NCBI GenBank assembly: GCA_036245525.1
Contig: BTPG01000004.1
Coordinates: 166,105,445 to 166,169,444, forward strand
DNA: 64,000 nucleotides
Source of the DNA: Semisulcospira habei
Lineage: Eukaryota; Mollusca; Gastropoda; Semisulcospiridae
Reading direction: 5' to 3'
Below are positions 53,440 to 64,000 of the stretch, piece after piece. A model generated the notes under the pieces. The model did no database searches. It saw nothing but the letters and a program-made list of their open reading frames with translations, and was not told where the DNA came from. The translations under genes were made by a program, and so were the position numbers. Every line of letters starts with the position of its first letter. The stretch's first letter is position 1.

Positions 53440-53963
53440 GGTTCATGATTCAAAACATGTTTATTTTAAGGTGGTCTGCTGGTGGTCTGGTTACGACAGT
53501 GCGTGTGTGCCTCCCGCCCCCCCCCCCTCACCCCCCGCCCCCATTACCCCCACCACCATCCCCCCTACCCTCCCGATGTTTTTTAGGGTGAACGTATGAA
53601 AAACACCACACAAAAAACGTTTTTGTCTGAAATGAGTCCCCATCTTAAGGGTTTCAAGAAAGAGTAACGCATTTTAAAATGGTATTATCCGTTTTTTAGT
53701 GTGTCTGACCAAACATGAGATGTGTGCTAAAACATCGAAGCACACAGAGAAATGTTTGTCTTGCGATTTTTGATTTTGGGGGTAGGTAGCTTTACCGGGT
53801 AATAGCGCAAAAGACTACGCAATGGACAAAATCCAGCTAGAGTGCTATAAAGAAGGACTAAAACTACTTTACTGTGACGCAATCAAAATGTTAAGCCGTT
53901 TTTGAAATATCGACAGGCAAATCTTTTGTCTTGTTTTTTTTAAAATATTTATGGCGCGCAGTG
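52207..53963. mobile_element. Tc1/mariner-like foldback element, 1757 bp with ~350-bp terminal inverted repeats
   Basis: Ends CACTGCGCGCCAT and ATGGCGCGCAGTG, flanked by TA on both sides (52205-52206, 53964-53965). 52207-52560 and about 53595-53963 are inverted copies. Inside are a direct repeat (52738-52905 with 53198-53362), an inner inverted pair (53015-53090 with 53435-53510) and AC/TG runs. No transposase. Confidence 0.75.
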
Positions 53964-54844
53964 TATTTATGAGTAAATACAGTAGCAGCTGAGCTTTGAA
54001 GAAGCCCACAGACTGTGCTGATGTAATCTTTTGGGGGAGTGCGATCCACAGTATTGAACCCGAGTAAGAAAAAGACGTCTTGAATATGTCTGTTCTTGGC
54101 TTTGAAACTACCAGGTCATTTTGACGTGTGTCAGGGTGTGCTACAAGTCTTCAAAAGATTCTGTATGTAAACTGGTGTTTTTTCTACTGTAGCCTTATAC
54201 ACCATTACTAACATATTGAAAATAAAGTGTTGACGGAGAGGCATCATACGAAGTAATGTAAGCGTTTAGTCGGCACTGCTTTGTTGTGGAATGTTTTTAT
54301 CTAATATATGTTTAGTTGCTCGCCTCTGGGGTGAGTTTAATCTGTTTAGATTTGCGTCAATACGGCCATCCCACACAGATGAGACATAATCAATATGCAA
54401 TTTAATATGTGCATTATAGAATAGCTGTTATATTTGTCTGTCAGTAAAATATTTTAGTTTAGCAAAAAGAAACAAATTTCTTGAGATCACCTTGCATATC
54501 TTATCTGTTTGGCTTTGCCAATTGGGGCAGTTATCAAAGTCTGTGCCAAGTACACGATGTTCTTTAACTTGCTGAATTTGTTCAGATCCCAGAAACAAAT
54601 TCAAAGGAGGGGGAGTGAGCTGATATTTTTGTCTGGTGGAGACGAGCATGCGCTTTGTTTTATCAGTGTTTGGAATCATGAAATTATCAGTACACCATTT
54701 TGATGTAACATTTAGACTTTGCTGCAGGGTATGGTTGTCACTAAAAACATTTGCATCAGAAAAGTCTAATGTGCCGTCATCTGCAAAAAGGCTGCAGGTG
54801 ACTCCAGTGAGAGATATATGTAGAGGGAGGTAATTTATGTTACA

Positions 54845-54876
<32 letters not shown>

Positions 54877-54984
54877 GGGGGGCCGAGTAAGGGATCCCTG
54901 CGGCACACCATGACGAATTATACCCTTCGCGGATTCTTTGCCATTTACAATCACAAATTGAGTTCTGTTCTCTAGGTATAACTG

Positions 54985-55518
54985 AAACAGATGGGATGAA
55001 CCATAACCCCCAAATCCCTTCTATATGAGAGCTGTCCTCGCTGTCAATGGTCTCTACCTTTTGTCTTTGACCTGATTCTGATGTTGAATTATCTCCTATT
55101 GAAAACGTCTTGCAGATCTGCCAATGCGTCAGTTAGTTCTATAAGGGGCGCGGGACATAAGCGTCATTGATTTGTCAAACGTCATTTGTCATGACGTAAG
55201 TTTTATTTTTTACGTAATTTTATATTTTACGTGATATGAGTTTCACTTTCGATACATAGGTTTGAGGAAATGGTGACAAAACTAGAACTTCACGGTACAA
55301 TTTCAGTCTTGCTATAATTTGTGTGAAAGCAGGTTGACTTTACCTAGCTACATGATATACTAAGTACACGGGTAACTTGCATGCACTTCTGAAAGCGCGT
55401 CGATGTGTGTTTGTGTGTGTGTTAGTGCGTGCGTGCGCGCGCGCGCTCCAAACATCTCCAAAAGGCATAGATCCTCATGCGCCTGGAGGGCGCATGAGAA
55501 TCTATGATGCGCCCATGT

Positions 55519-55599
<81 letters not shown>

Positions 55600-56036
55600 C
55601 GCGCGCGAGAGAGAGAATGACGTCATAATTTTATTTAGAGTATTATGTCAGTGTCTGCGTGGTGACGGAGTTGCCTCTTTCACGTCACCGCCACTGTCTG
55701 ACTTTCTCCAGGAACAAAGTTTTTTTTTAGTGTTATAATTCTTTTCTGATTTTTTTTTATTTTTATTAAAGAAGTTGAAAGGATGCAAAGCTGGCTAACG
55801 AACTCATCCAATGTCTAACGGTTTCTCCAAACTAGCTATATGCAAACGTTCAAGTAAATATGACAAAAATTACGGACTCTAATCTGGGTCAACCGACTTC
55901 CTATAAACGGTTGTTTGTGTCTTCAATGAGACATTCAATTACAATAAGCTCGGAGGCTCTCTTAGCCACCCACTTAAGAAAGAATTTCTCCAAGTTGCAA
56001 GCCTACATACATACATACATACATACATACATACAT

Positions 56037-56097
<61 letters not shown>

Positions 56098-56160
56098 TAC
56101 ATACATACATACATACATACATACATACATACGCACGCACATAAGGCGCTTCGCGCCAAA
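54985..56160 (+). mobile_element. Family X copy nested in a CR1-like LINE
   Basis: Starts GATGGGATGAACCATAACC, ends GGCGCTTCGCGCCAAATGTA. Contains a hairpin (55450-55505), (GA)n at 55525-55594 and ACAT/AC microsatellites. LINE coding sequence flanks it on both sides (SNAVAFV before, FQLYLENRTQFV after, on minus). Confidence 0.75.
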
Positions 56161-57429
56161 TGTACCTTACAAACGCCACAGCGTTGCTGCTAAGCCTATA
56201 TGTTTCTGTATAAGTAGATTATGATTGACTAAGTCAAAGCTTTGCTAAAATCTAAAAATACTGTTCCTGTCGTGTGCAATCTGTTCATTGCATCGAGCCA
56301 TCTATAAATCGGATGAATCAGCGCCGTGTGACAAGAATGACGTTGTCGAAAGCCTGATTGCAAGAACTTGATGATTTTCCAGGAACTCTTGTAAATGACG
56401 GTGAATATGTCTTTCTATTAGTTTGGACAAAAATCGAAAGTAAAGAAATATTCCTAAAGTTATTTGGCTCAAAGAGATCTTTAGTTTTGGGCAAAGGAAT
56501 GACTTTTGCTTTCTTTTTGCCCGACGGAAATGTTCCGTGTCGAATTCTAAGATTGTAAATAGGACTACACGTCAGAGAATCAATGACATATAGCAGAGCT
56601 AGTTTTAGTATTGCAGTACTAATGCCATCATGACCAGTTGATCTCTTATTTCTTAGCTGAGATATGGTTTTACCAACGTCATAAACCGTTATAACAGGAA
56701 TATTGAAAATACGTGACTTGAGTTTTTCGGCACAGAATGTGTCAATTATGTCTGATATCTGTGACGTTGTGTTTGGACAACTTTGAAATAGAACATCAGC
56801 AGCAGATAGGAAATGCGTATTAAATGTATCTACTGAGATGCTGGTGCATGCGGTTTTTTGTTTAGATTTTGTAAATCTGTTCCGCCGGGACGAGGCAGAC
56901 TGTAACTCTGTCCCTTTTCTCATCAATGATCCGTTTAAAGTGACACATGTGGGCTTCACGTACAAGATACTTTACCTTATTTCGCTGTTTACTATAGGCA
57001 TCAAATTCCTTGTGCTTTGTAAGCTCATTACAAAGTGACATAGCATCCTTGATATCTTTATTCAGCCATAAGAGAGGCTGTGCACTTTTGACACGTTTTT
57101 CTCGGTATCTCGGTATGTTGCATGTTTATCCAGTACGCCTTAGAAACAGCTCATACCGTTTTGCAAGCGCAGTATTGGGAATCGTGTAATTATAGACGTG
57201 ACTAAATCGTGCTTGACAGAGATCCGATAGGAAAGCATCTTTGTTAAAGTGTTTATAAGACCTGAATTTAATAGTAATGTGTTGGTGTTTTTTTGGGCGT
57301 CGGTCAACTTTCAGAGCCCAGCTACTAGTACAACAGGCGCGGTAATGGTCACTAATAGCAACCTCGGGCACCTGCACCCTTAGTACTCTAGTCTTGTTGG
57401 TTCTATAAATTATGGTCGATCAATGTTGA

Positions 57430-57630
57430 GGAAATGGCCCGCTGTTTAAGTCCCGAGAGCAAAAAGGCTTTCTCACGACATGCCTAGGTTGCATGTGAAA
57501 TAAAGCCAACACAACCAAGCCCAGACCATTGTGTGTGTAAAATGCTAAAATAAATATCAGATATGTATGGACGCTGCACCGTTATTGTGGATGCGGCGCG
57601 TCTCGAATGAGTTAAGCGGACGCTAGTTTA

Positions 57631-57706
<76 letters not shown>

Positions 57707-57985
57707 TACAATTACAAGTGCGCACATGAAAATAATATTCGAAAATACGTTTTGACCGCAAATACATCATTGTCATATCTCAGGTGCAGACGACTTGGCA
57801 ACACACATGCACTATGGAGGACTGCTTGAAGTAGAGACAGTACGGACAGGTGAATGGACCAAACTGAGACAGAAACATAAGCCCCAGATAAAGAGAAAAA
57901 CCCACTCTGTGGGTCGGACAAGGGTGAGAATATTTATAGGTAGTTAACCCCACCCAAGTCCCCAGGGCAGACGCGTGTGGGAGAA
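57430..57985 (-). mobile_element. SINE-like element, third, diverged copy with an AC microsatellite inside
   Basis: Matches the same family in two parts (57430-57530 and 57800-57985, including CTGTGGG and CCCACCCAAGTCCC), separated by an (AC)n run at about 57630-57705 and unrelated sequence. Confidence 0.55.
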
Positions 57986-58375
57986 GGGTGTGGCGAGAGA
58001 AAGGGGGGGGGGGGATGGGGCAGAGAGAGAATTTTAAATATCTTTTGACGTCATAGTAAAAAATGAACTGTCTCCAGTACTCTTTGTCAATCAACTCAAA
58101 GCTATTTTACCAGCTTAGTGACATCAAAGTATTCAGCATCAAAAACCATCGGATAACACCAACTCAAACTCACCCTGCGGCAACAGATACGCCGATTGCT
58201 CTCTATGTAGGCAGTCTTCCGCCAAACTCCCTACCATCAGCAAGAGACATAGATGCTCATAAGCCTCAGCATCTGCAGGGGCGCACAGAATGTATGCCTC
58301 TTGCGAACCGAGAATGTTTAAAACCGCACTGTAACTGCCGCAGGCCGCGTTCCCCAAGTCTTTGGAATTCTACTC

Positions 58376-58531
58376 CAAAGAGCTCCAGCCGTCCCAGAAC
58401 CATGGACCAAAACAGTGGTGTCAGCAAGAGACATAGATCCTCATGAGCCCCCGCAGCTGCGGGGGCTCATGAGGATCTATGTCTCTTGCAGCTGGGTCGC
58501 TTTCACTATTTCTCGGCAGTGGAAGAGTTAA
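58376..58531. mobile_element. Family B MITE beside a decayed relative
   Basis: Near-perfect hairpin 58428-58490 and right end CGGCAGTGGAAGAGTTAA. A second worn hairpin of the same kind lies at 58238-58305. Confidence 0.65.
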
Positions 58532-58786
58532 ATTGAGGGCGTTACAGCAATATCAGCATTAATTATCTTCACATTATGTATCAAACGGTCTAACACAGTC
58601 ATGGGCCGCCACAGTAGAACATGGGTTTTTAGCGACCGACTTGGGGGCAAGGAACTGACTGAGTAGGTTTAAAAGACAGGTGCTTCTGTGCAGAGAAGTC
58701 TTCAGTGAAGCGCAACATGCAGATCCCGTCATTAAAGGCCCGAATGATGGTCTTTAATGACGCGACCTCTCTCACCACGCCGGTTG

Positions 58787-59115
58787 TGCTTTGCGTATGC
58801 ATAATCTGCCACGACCACACAGACAAATCATGGTGCTTTGCGTATTCATAACCCGCCACGACCACACAGACAAATCATGGTGCTTTGCGTATTCATAACC
58901 CGCCACGACCACACAGACAAATCATGGTGCTTTGCGTATTCATAACCCGCCACGACCACACAGACAAATCATAATGCCTTGCGTATCCATAACCTGCCAC
59001 GACCACACAGACAAATCATGGTGCTTTGCGTATCCATAATCTGCCACGACCACACAGACAAATCATGGTGCTTTGCGTATCCATAATCTGCCACGACCAC
59101 ACAGACAAATCATGC
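58787..59115. repeat. 47-bp minisatellite
   Basis: Seven copies with GTGCTTTGCGTATTCATAAC and CCACGACCACACAGACAAAT. Confidence 0.85.
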
Positions 59116-59164
59116 ACAGTCACGTGACGGTCGCTACACAAGTTCAAGTCGCGGTGCCGAGAGA

Positions 59165-59470
59165 CATTCAGTCGGACCAAGGGGAATTACTCAGCGCTGG
59201 ACAGACAAACGGCTAACCGTTTTAGCCCCACGAGTGCGTTTCCCAAATGTTGGAAGTATTTCTTAACGACTATGTACCAGTTGCAGGAGGTGGATTGACC
59301 ACGATAATTCAAGGGTAGTGCCAGATTAGCTTGGCGCCTGAAGGCGCCAATTTTTCCTAGCAATACCTTTGAATTATCATGGTCAATCACTCTCCTGCTG
59401 TAGGGACTCGGGGTTTAATGGGTTAAACCCCATACCAGCCACCCAATCGCAAGCCCACGACAGCTACAGA
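59165..59470. mobile_element. Palindromic element I with a family A MITE inserted in it
   Basis: Left part GAATTACTCAGCGCTGGAC (59185-59212) and right part GCCACCCAATCGCAAGCC (about 59437-59456) are adjacent in other copies; a TTAA-type MITE (59213-59426) lies between. Confidence 0.65.
59213..59426. mobile_element. Family A MITE inserted in palindromic element I
   Basis: CTAACCGTTTTAGCCCC to GTTTAATGGGTTAA; centre GGCGCCTGAAGGCGCC; the right arm is damaged at the middle. Confidence 0.65.
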
Positions 59471-59519
59471 TAAAGTACAATACAGAACGCCTATTTGGTC
59501 TCTGTAATCTTTCTTCAAG

Positions 59520-59680
59520 GACCCAAAGCCACCATCGCCCACGGAACATGGATACAAACTGGCCTGAACACAAGTCATAGATCTTCGTGAGTCCTCGCGA
59601 CTGGTCGGGCTCATGAGGATCTATGTCTCTGGCAATTGAGTCGTGTGCACTTATTCTCTGCGGCAAAGGAGTGAAAACGC
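59520..59680. mobile_element. Family B MITE remnant
   Basis: Hairpin 59571-59632 (AGTCATAGATCTTCGTGAG and partner), right end GCGGCAAAGGAGTGAAA. Confidence 0.5.
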
Positions 59681-59870
59681 CGGAGGTGAAATGGTTTATT
59701 TGAAATGTATGCATCTACATTATGTGAATCAGCCAGCGTTTGCGCAGCAGTGCATGTATTCTGATGGACTCCATTGGGAACAGACCTGATACAATGCCAA
59801 TGGTAGGTAACATCTGCTTTGTTTTCAGTTTTGTACTGTAATATACACTGAATACATCGTATATAATTAT

Positions 59871-59975
59871 GTGATACTGAGAATCTCACTCGAGTGGTTT
59901 TTAAAACCTTATCCTACGAGCGAAAGCGAGTAGGATAAGGTTTTAAGACCACGAGAGTAAGATTCTCAGTATCAC
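59871..59975. repeat. 105-bp palindrome
   Basis: GTGATACTGAGAATCTCAC to GATTCTCAGTATCAC; the inner arms CCTTATCCTAC / GTAGGATAAGG meet at GAGCGAAAGCG. Probably a MITE. Confidence 0.6.
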
Positions 59976-60446
59976 CTAAACGCCGATGTAAGAATCTATT
60001 TCATACTCCCCTTTTTCTTGACATGAATCCGATGTGAGTTGGTTTTCTTCACACGCCTAACCACAACACAGCCGCCATTGTGTCTTTGGCAAAGAACACG
60101 ACGTCATTTACTTTGTAATGTAAGGTGGATATTTTGGATGTCAGACAAATGTTCCTACATGATGACGTAATACGGCAATAATGACGCAAGAGTGCCAGTC
60201 GTCACTGTAAACAATGGCGTCATTTTAGGTGAGCTGAAAAGCAGGTCAAGTTTCAATATCGCGTGTGTCCGTACCTTTTACTTGACCAGAATTTCTACAA
60301 GACAATATAATGCACACGTAGTGTAACTGATTTGGTGTCAAAGTCATGTCAAGCCGGAGATGTTTATCCCGGAATAAACTGCATGCACGCGGTGACATTT
60401 CCTACTCCCCGTGTGACAGAGGTGGTCGATTCACTACTGTTATCCT

Positions 60447-60505
60447 ATCCCAAAGCGCAAAAGGCCATCGGGCCGACGGCCCGATGACCTTTTGCGCATT
60501 GGGAT
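60447..60505. repeat. Perfect hairpin (family G), with a worn copy at 20608-20668
   Basis: ATCCCAAAGCGCAAAAGGCC, centre ATCGGGCCGACGGCCCGAT, matching right arm. A third, decayed version may lie at 13620-13740. Confidence 0.6.
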
Positions 60506-60734
60506 GCCTGTTGAATGAACACGTGCAGCAACTTGAAGGGGCCACGCGTAATTCTCGTGAGTTGGTGTGCACTTGCTGTGGCAGCTTGAGTGTGCCGTCT
60601 CCCATCTTTTGTCTCTATATCTGGATTATTGAATGCTGCACTGGATTGTCTACCACCACCGTGTTGCTGATGTCCTGGGCTACAGTTTGGTGCAGGACAT
60701 TTGGTGGAGTTTTATTACAAGACATATTCTGTGG

Positions 60735-60800
60735 ATACTTATTATAAGATTAGCGCATTATAAATACCGTAATTATTATTTTATTATTATCAGGCTGTAT
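60735..60800 (+). mobile_element. L2-like tail
   Basis: GCGCATTATAAATACCG followed by ATT-rich sequence. Confidence 0.4.
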
Positions 60801-60939
60801 CAGGTTGTGCGGCAAACCTTGGTTGACATGTCCGATCTCGTTCATCAAACAGCTACAACCAAATGTATGCGTGCTGATCTGTTATTTTGGACCTAATAGC
60901 TTAAAGCCTTAAGGTTCAAAATCCCAGGCCTAGCATATA

Positions 60940-61700
60940 TCTATGTTACGTGGTAGTGGTAGTCGTAGTATGATGCAATCACACCAGACGCACGCTCGTA
61001 GGGTTCTTGTAAAGAAACTTCACTCAGCTGCAACTCGTCACACGGGGCACAAGGTTGTAGACCGGACTGGAGTAACAGTTCCAACAATATTTTATTGCAG
61101 CGATGCGATCTCCGCACAACGCATCAACAAATGCACCAACACATGCACCACCACTGATACACTTTCTCTTCTACAATGCATCAACACTTTTGACACACTG
61201 CGTCTCGCATACAATATACACACATACTTCCGAACACCGTTTAAAAAAAAAAAAATTACAGATTTCCAGATTAATCCAGCAAATTCACATAACACAACCA
61301 ATCAGAAAAGAATACGTAACCAACACTTATTAATATTCATGAAAAAGAATGCTCTACAAATAACTACAAATTTCCACTACCATCCTAGCTCCTTTGATAC
61401 AATGTTACGAAATGTTGCCGACAGCTTTGACGTCATATCTGAGGTCACTAAAAAGATCGCAACCCTGTTCGAAACTTCCAGTCTAATGTAGGTCAAACTT
61501 TACAACATTGTAGCGAAACTACGCGTCACAACAAAAATCGATCGCAATTCTCCGTGCAAAAGAAAGTGAATCCTACTAAAAAGGTATTTAATTTTTATCC
61601 AAATAACTCAAATAAATATCGGATCTTTTCTATGATTAACACACATACGTGCTCTCAAAGAATAACACAACCACAAACGTAACAATCTATATATTGCTGT
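60940..61700 (-). repeat. Dispersed repeat family E, copy 2 (inverted)
   Basis: Reverse complement of parts of 36085-37410 without the PIF MITE and the poly-T run. Confidence 0.6.
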
Positions 61701-62154
61701 CTTCTTCCTGACTCTTTGCACGTGCTCTCACTGACCTGGCTCTTTTCGCAGCACGTCAGTATTTTACATGTGTATGAGCTGGCGCGATGTTCTCTTTCAT
61801 TGAGAAAGACAGTCGCCCTATTTTTGTATGATGTTTGCAAACGTATTGTGGAAAAGGTGGAATATGCATGCAAGCTCATACAGAAGAGGCTTTGTGGGCA
61901 TGGGCCATTCCACCTTATTCTTCAAAATGGCTGTGGCTACGTCAGCCCACAGAACGTATAACCGGTAGGAAGCGTCGTGTGTCTGCCGTCTGTCTTTGTG
62001 TGTGCCATTCTGCCGTTTGTGTCTGTGTGTGCCATTGCCGTGCGGATCAGGGTGAGGTGGGGGGGGGGGGATTAAAGGGAGATACTGAATGATTTCGTAA
62101 TCCAGCGTTGTACCTATCAACTTCTTCAATAATTGTTTCTTTTTGCAAGTTTTG

Positions 62155-62375
62155 GAGCCACTATTTACTCCCATCAAACAGTCAGCCCTGGAAGAGGCTG
62201 TGTGGAACAAAACAGTCAGCCCTGGAAGAGACTGCGTGCCTTTTGGATGAGTGACGTGAAATATCAAATTCGTCGGTGTACACGGCGTCGTGAGACCAGC
62301 CATGCCATGACGTGAAGCTTATAGTGACGTCATTTTTCTGCTCGTGCTATTCTTCTTCTTCAGAATTCCTGTCGC
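62155..62375. repeat. Dispersed repeat, partner of 47415-47600
   Basis: Contains a local duplication (ACAGTCAGCCCTGGAAGAG twice). Flanked by two related GGGAAGCGCCGTGTG-type stretches (61965-62010, 62400-62440). Confidence 0.55.
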
Positions 62376-62634
62376 TACACGAACCCACAGAGCGTACTAG
62401 TGGCGGGAAGCGCCGTGTGTTCGTCCTTATTTGTGAGCGCCGGCGTGTGAGTGTTGATCAGAGGTTGGCTTAGAGAGGAGGGAAATGGATCAGAAGGATA
62501 AGCTTAAAAATATGAACAACTCTGAATGTTCCTGAAAGAAAAACGCACGTGAGCTCCAAACAATACGGTAGACTTTGGGATGAAATCCTCATCTTACTTC
62601 AATTAATGAACTGATTTATTTATTGTGTCTACAG

Positions 62635-64000
62635 AAGTTTTGCAGCCCGCGTCCTATCGCTCGACTTGTGCGTTGCCGCCTTTGCCGTCGATATATGGCT
62701 GGCTGTCATGGTCAATGTCGCTACAAACTGCTCGTGCTTTTCGTCCTGGCATTTTGCGCCATGTGCGTGACCTACTTTAGAATGACGTCATTCGTCTTGT
62801 ACGTCAAAACCATCGATGGAGTCACTGCCGTGTTCAGACCGCGAGGTGATCGCCCTGATGCGCTTCCCACAGAACAAGTCACCGTGGAGAAAATCAACGG
62901 TAAGATGTAACCCCGTCACTGCCAACAAGAACTGTACAGGATCCAACCGCAGGAGACACAGATCCTTATGAGCCCCCGGAATGTGGGTCTATCTGGGAAG
63001 TACTCCTAGAGTGTGGGTCTATCTGGGGAGTAGTCCCGGAGTGTGGGTCTATCTGGGGAGTACTCCCGTAGTGTGGGTCTATCTAGGGAGTACTCCCGGA
63101 GTGTGGGTCTATCTGGAGAGTACTCCCATAGTGTGGGTCTATCTGGGGAGTACTCCCGGAGTGTGTGTCTATCTGGGGAGTACCCCCGGAGTGTAGGTCT
63201 ATCTGGGAAGTACTCTCGGAGTGTGGATCTATCTTGGGAGTACTCCCAGAGTGTGGGCCTATCTGGGGAGTACTCCCGGAGTGTGGGTCTATATTGGGAG
63301 TACTCCTGGAGTGTGGGCATATCTGGGGAGTACTCCCGGAGTGTGGGTATATCTTGGGAGTACTCCCGGAGTGTGGGTCTATCTGTGGAGTACTCCCGGA
63401 GTGTGGGTCTATCTGGGGAGTACTACCGGAGTTGGGTCATGTTACTGACCCCATACAAACGGCTGTTAAGCTTCTCGAAGGAAAACTCAAACGCATAAGA
63501 ATTATGATATGCGTAGCATCTCCCCAGTAAGCAAAGGTTCTCGGGCCCACGACAGCCACAGTGCGGCTGTCGTGGGCCCGAAGACGTGTTGCTGCTGGGG
63601 TCATCTTAATGGAGGTCCACTTGCGGTGTACTCCCCGATTCAAATCACATGCTTAGCATGTCTTCACAAAAACCCACTCGGGGGTACCCATAAGTACACT
63701 TCTATTCAAAGGATGTGCCTAGCATCTCAGTTGCATGGAACTGTACTTGTGGCGTACTCCTCGAGTGGGTCTGTCTCGGGAGTACTCCCGCCGCGGCATA
63801 CGGTGCGCGGTTTTACATCAACGTCACGTACGACTCATTTTGTCTTCAAGCAAATGAACGGCTGTGGGTGTTTCCACAAGACAGCGGCTCGACAACAGAC
63901 AGCATCGTGGCGGAGCTAGTGGAGAGATACCACGTGGACTTTCATCACCGGCTATCCGAGGGGCAGTCGCCATGGAAACTGGCCGAAAGCTGGGTCACGG
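62635..64000 (+). CDS. Start of a spliced gene for a probable type II membrane protein, function unknown
   Basis: Two exons are visible. The first is 62635-62899, after a TGTGTCTACAG acceptor, with the likely start ATG at 62695. The second starts at 63851 after TTTGTCTTCAAG and runs past the right edge. The donor (GTAAGA, phase 1) and second acceptor keep one open frame. The protein begins MAGCHGQCRYK, then one hydrophobic helix (LLVLFVLAFCAMCVTYF), then a lumenal or extracellular stem, and exon 2 gives ANERLWVFPQDSG to AESWVT. A short basic N-terminus with one anchor is the layout of Golgi glycosyl- or sulfotransferases, but no catalytic motif is visible yet. The frame upstream of the ATG stays open to 62623, and the acceptor suggests a 5' UTR exon further left. 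The intron holds a 30-bp minisatellite and a hairpin. Confidence 0.6.
62981..63433. repeat. 30-bp minisatellite in the intron of the right-hand gene
   Basis: 15 copies of GTGTGGGTCTATCTGGGGAG followed by TACTCCCGGA. It grows out of the stem of a truncated family B hairpin (62945-62980). Confidence 0.85.
63521..63600. repeat. Family F hairpin, copy 2
   Basis: TCGGGCCCACGACAGCCAC and GTGGCTGTCGTGGGCCCGA-type arms form a near-perfect palindrome in the intron of the right-hand gene. Confidence 0.6.

Larger units (their letters stand above)
51370..57420 (-). mobile_element. CR1-like LINE, inactive, split by family X and a Tc1-like foldback
   Basis: On minus from 57420: endonuclease end (TIKFRSYKHFNKDAFLSDL), pre-RT with RNKRSTGHDGIS and KAKVIPLPKTKDLFEPNNFR, then the nested family X copy. 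RT continues with YLENRTQFVIVNGKES, HGVPQGSLLG, CSLFADDGTLDFSD, KVISRNLFLFAKLKYF and the HIDYVSSVWDG block to about 54000. The probable 3' tail (ATAAAGTTTCATTTCATGTC) is at 51370-51390. The 1.76-kb foldback element lies between. Stops and frameshifts are frequent. The same family occurs at 29945-31590 and 31691-32410. Confidence 0.75.

Noticed and set aside
60346..60747. 133-codon plus-strand frame
   Set aside because: It runs through a perfect hairpin (60447-60505) and an L2-like tail; no protein-like conservation seen.
62981..63433. Repeat array with regular spacing, CRISPR-like at first sight
   Set aside because: Units are contiguous 30-mers without unique spacers, in a spliced eukaryotic gene.

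Overview
This is nuclear DNA from an animal, probably a mollusc and possibly a marine gastropod. The genes have GT-AG introns, the LINEs are of CR1/L2-, Rex1- and RNase H-bearing I-like types, there is a tRNA-headed SINE with a motif known from mollusc SINEs, and long AC, GA and TAA microsatellites are everywhere. The species call is inference; nothing in the sequence fixes it.

Layout. (1) 759-17564 (+): 14 exons of an SGLT-type sodium/solute symporter (SLC5 family, nearest SLC5A9/SLC5A10 in motif content). Only the first coding exon (TM1) is missing, to the left of the window. Its introns are crowded with palindromic TTAA-flanked MITEs in three families (called A, B and C here), a long terminal repeat with a 5-bp target duplication, SINEs and minisatellites. 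Three tandem repeats sit exactly on splice junctions. Exon 7 has a one-base frameshift at a GGGG run. (2) 17620-33900: a repeat graveyard. It holds a Rex1-like LINE inside an inverted repeat, inverted copies of a ~1.2-kb element (family X), and an RNase H LINE inserted into family X with a 10-bp target duplication and a twin-priming inversion, itself interrupted by a SINE with a 12-bp duplication. CR1-like LINE relics and a broken HARBI1-like transposase follow. (3) 34238-35944 (+): an intronless, full-length prolyl 4-hydroxylase alpha subunit gene. (4) 36000-62600: more nested repeats, including an LTR holding a second solo LTR, a LINE relic split by a SINE and a palindrome, a 1.76-kb Tc1/mariner-like foldback element, 21-bp satellites, and a tandem 523-bp retroelement that carries hammerhead ribozymes. 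(5) 62635-64000 (+): the start of a spliced gene for a probable type II membrane protein, function unknown, running off the right edge.

The most interesting object is the element at 47661-48551. It has 1.7 tandem copies of a 523-bp unit, each complete copy carrying a 44-nt type I hammerhead motif on the minus strand. It has a 13-bp target duplication, and a second, truncated and inverted insertion at 44938-45124 shares the same 3' terminus and also has a 13-bp duplication. This looks like a retrozyme or Penelope-like non-autonomous retroelement.

No bacterial features, rRNA genes, functional tRNA genes or CRISPR arrays were seen. All assignments come from reading the sequence and from recalled family motifs; no database search was possible.
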